From contig JACGCK010000344.1 of the NCBI GenBank assembly GCA_014925825.1, positions 1 through 36,178 of the forward strand: 36,178 bases of DNA. Direction: 5' to 3'. Positions 35,520 through 36,178 of the stretch are shown here, piece after piece (positions within the stretch are counted from its first letter, which is position 1; each line of letters starts with the position of its first letter). The notes below the pieces were generated by a model. The model had not been told where the DNA came from. It was given only the letters and a program-made list of their open reading frames with translations, and made no database searches. The translations under genes and the position numbers were made by a program. This stretch comes from Pholiota molesta (taxonomy: Eukaryota > Basidiomycota > Agaricomycetes > Agaricales > Strophariaceae).

Positions 35520-36178
35520 GGAGTATGTGATAAGTTATTGGAAGTAGTTTTCTAGATGGAGGGCCCTTTGAGGTAGAATCGTCGCCCATTTATACCGCAC
35601 CTCAAATAGAGAAATCGGCATGTCCGACCGAAGGAACTGAGGGTAATCCCAGGAAATATTTTGAGTTTGCATTGAGTTGGGCGCATGTATCGGATTGAGA
35701 TCTAAGGATCCCACAACGTAAAAAGGATCTTAGACTCTCACGATGGAAACCTGTCTTTGCAGAGCATGGTCTCGCTTGGAGAACGGAGCGGAGAAGTCGC
35801 AAAGGAAGCAAATTTAGCCGTACCTGAGAACAGAATCCATCGAGATGCATCGCTGACTTTTGACTTTACCCTTCGCAGTCTATCTGAGATCAGTCATGAC
35901 GATCTCAACCAGCAAAAGATCCTACCTGTAATTGAACTATAAGTAAAGCTCGACAGCGTGAAAGAGAAGGAATGATTCACCGGTAGCCCTGATAGCATCG
36001 ACATGGTCAAACATGAACATTTGTTCACAGGTTACTCATCATAATCAGTACGACCGTCATTCGTATCGGGCGCCGCCACTGCACATATACATAGCTTTGG
36101 CTAGGAATAGTGCCAGCGATGACCCACAATAACGGAACATTTTAAGATTGTGAGCTTATTCGATCACGATCCATCTAC
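35520..36178. other. Upstream region of the WOPR gene, window end
   Basis: About 660 bases, probably the promoter and 5' leader of the leftward WOPR gene. A TATA-like tttata lies at about 35589-35594. A short inverted repeat (tgaaca/tgttca around tt) lies near 36014-36027. Open frames of 61-82 codons show no recognisable protein. Confidence 0.45.

Overview
The window looks like nuclear DNA of a filamentous basidiomycete, most likely an Agaricomycete. Nearly every protein gene is broken by many short introns of about 45-75 bases, with GT..AG ends and a few exceptions. The products match typical basidiomycete proteins: an intracellular GH1 beta-glucosidase, a WOPR regulator, an ACSF2-like acyl-CoA synthetase, Sec5 and an Scs7-type hydroxylase. 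There are two RNA polymerase III tRNA genes. I saw no operons, plasmid or viral genes, CRISPR array or intact transposon. Gene models were built by hand: each splice junction was chosen so that the reading frame stays open and the protein family stays continuous, and every multi-exon model sums to a whole number of codons.

Layout, left to right. 1-2281: no recognisable gene, with a GC-rich island inside AT-rich DNA. 2282-4629 (-): GH1 beta-glucosidase in 15 exons, 480 aa. 5892-7967 (+): acidic nuclear-type protein with a possible pRiA4b ORF-3-like fold. 8799-10449 (+): zinc polyol/alcohol dehydrogenase in 10 exons. 11054-12433 (+): mitochondrial ornithine carrier (ORT1/ARG11 type). 12824-12911 and 13213-13284 (+): tRNA-Arg(CCT) with intron, and tRNA-Asp(GTC). 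13814-17669 (-): large ubiquitin-specific protease. 18190-20822 (+): mitochondrial ACSF2-like acyl-CoA synthetase, head to head with the protease. 21609-21901 (-): doubtful small ORF. 22420-23907 (+): SCS7-like sphingolipid fatty-acid 2-hydroxylase. 24479-28065 (+): exocyst subunit SEC5. 28497-30492 (-): DUF155 (RMD1/Sif2/RMND1) protein, tail to tail with SEC5. 30493-34181: 3.7 kb without a supportable gene. 34182-35519 (-): Gti1/Pac2 (WOPR) transcription regulator. 35520-36178: its probable upstream region.

The genes are a mixed housekeeping set rather than a dedicated cluster. Three relate to mitochondria or lipids (ornithine carrier, acyl-CoA synthetase, sphingolipid hydroxylase), two to sugar or polyol use (beta-glucosidase, polyol dehydrogenase), and the rest to secretion, ubiquitin and regulation. 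I found no convincing new multi-gene system. The most unusual signals are in gene structure: an apparent AT-AC intron in the acyl-CoA synthetase, two apparent GC-AG introns in SEC5, a run of four consecutive 20-24 nt microexons in the GH1 gene, and 11-12 nt microexons in three other genes. A SUMO-interacting-type motif in the acidic nuclear protein and a perfect 22-bp inverted repeat upstream of SCS7 also deserve a look.
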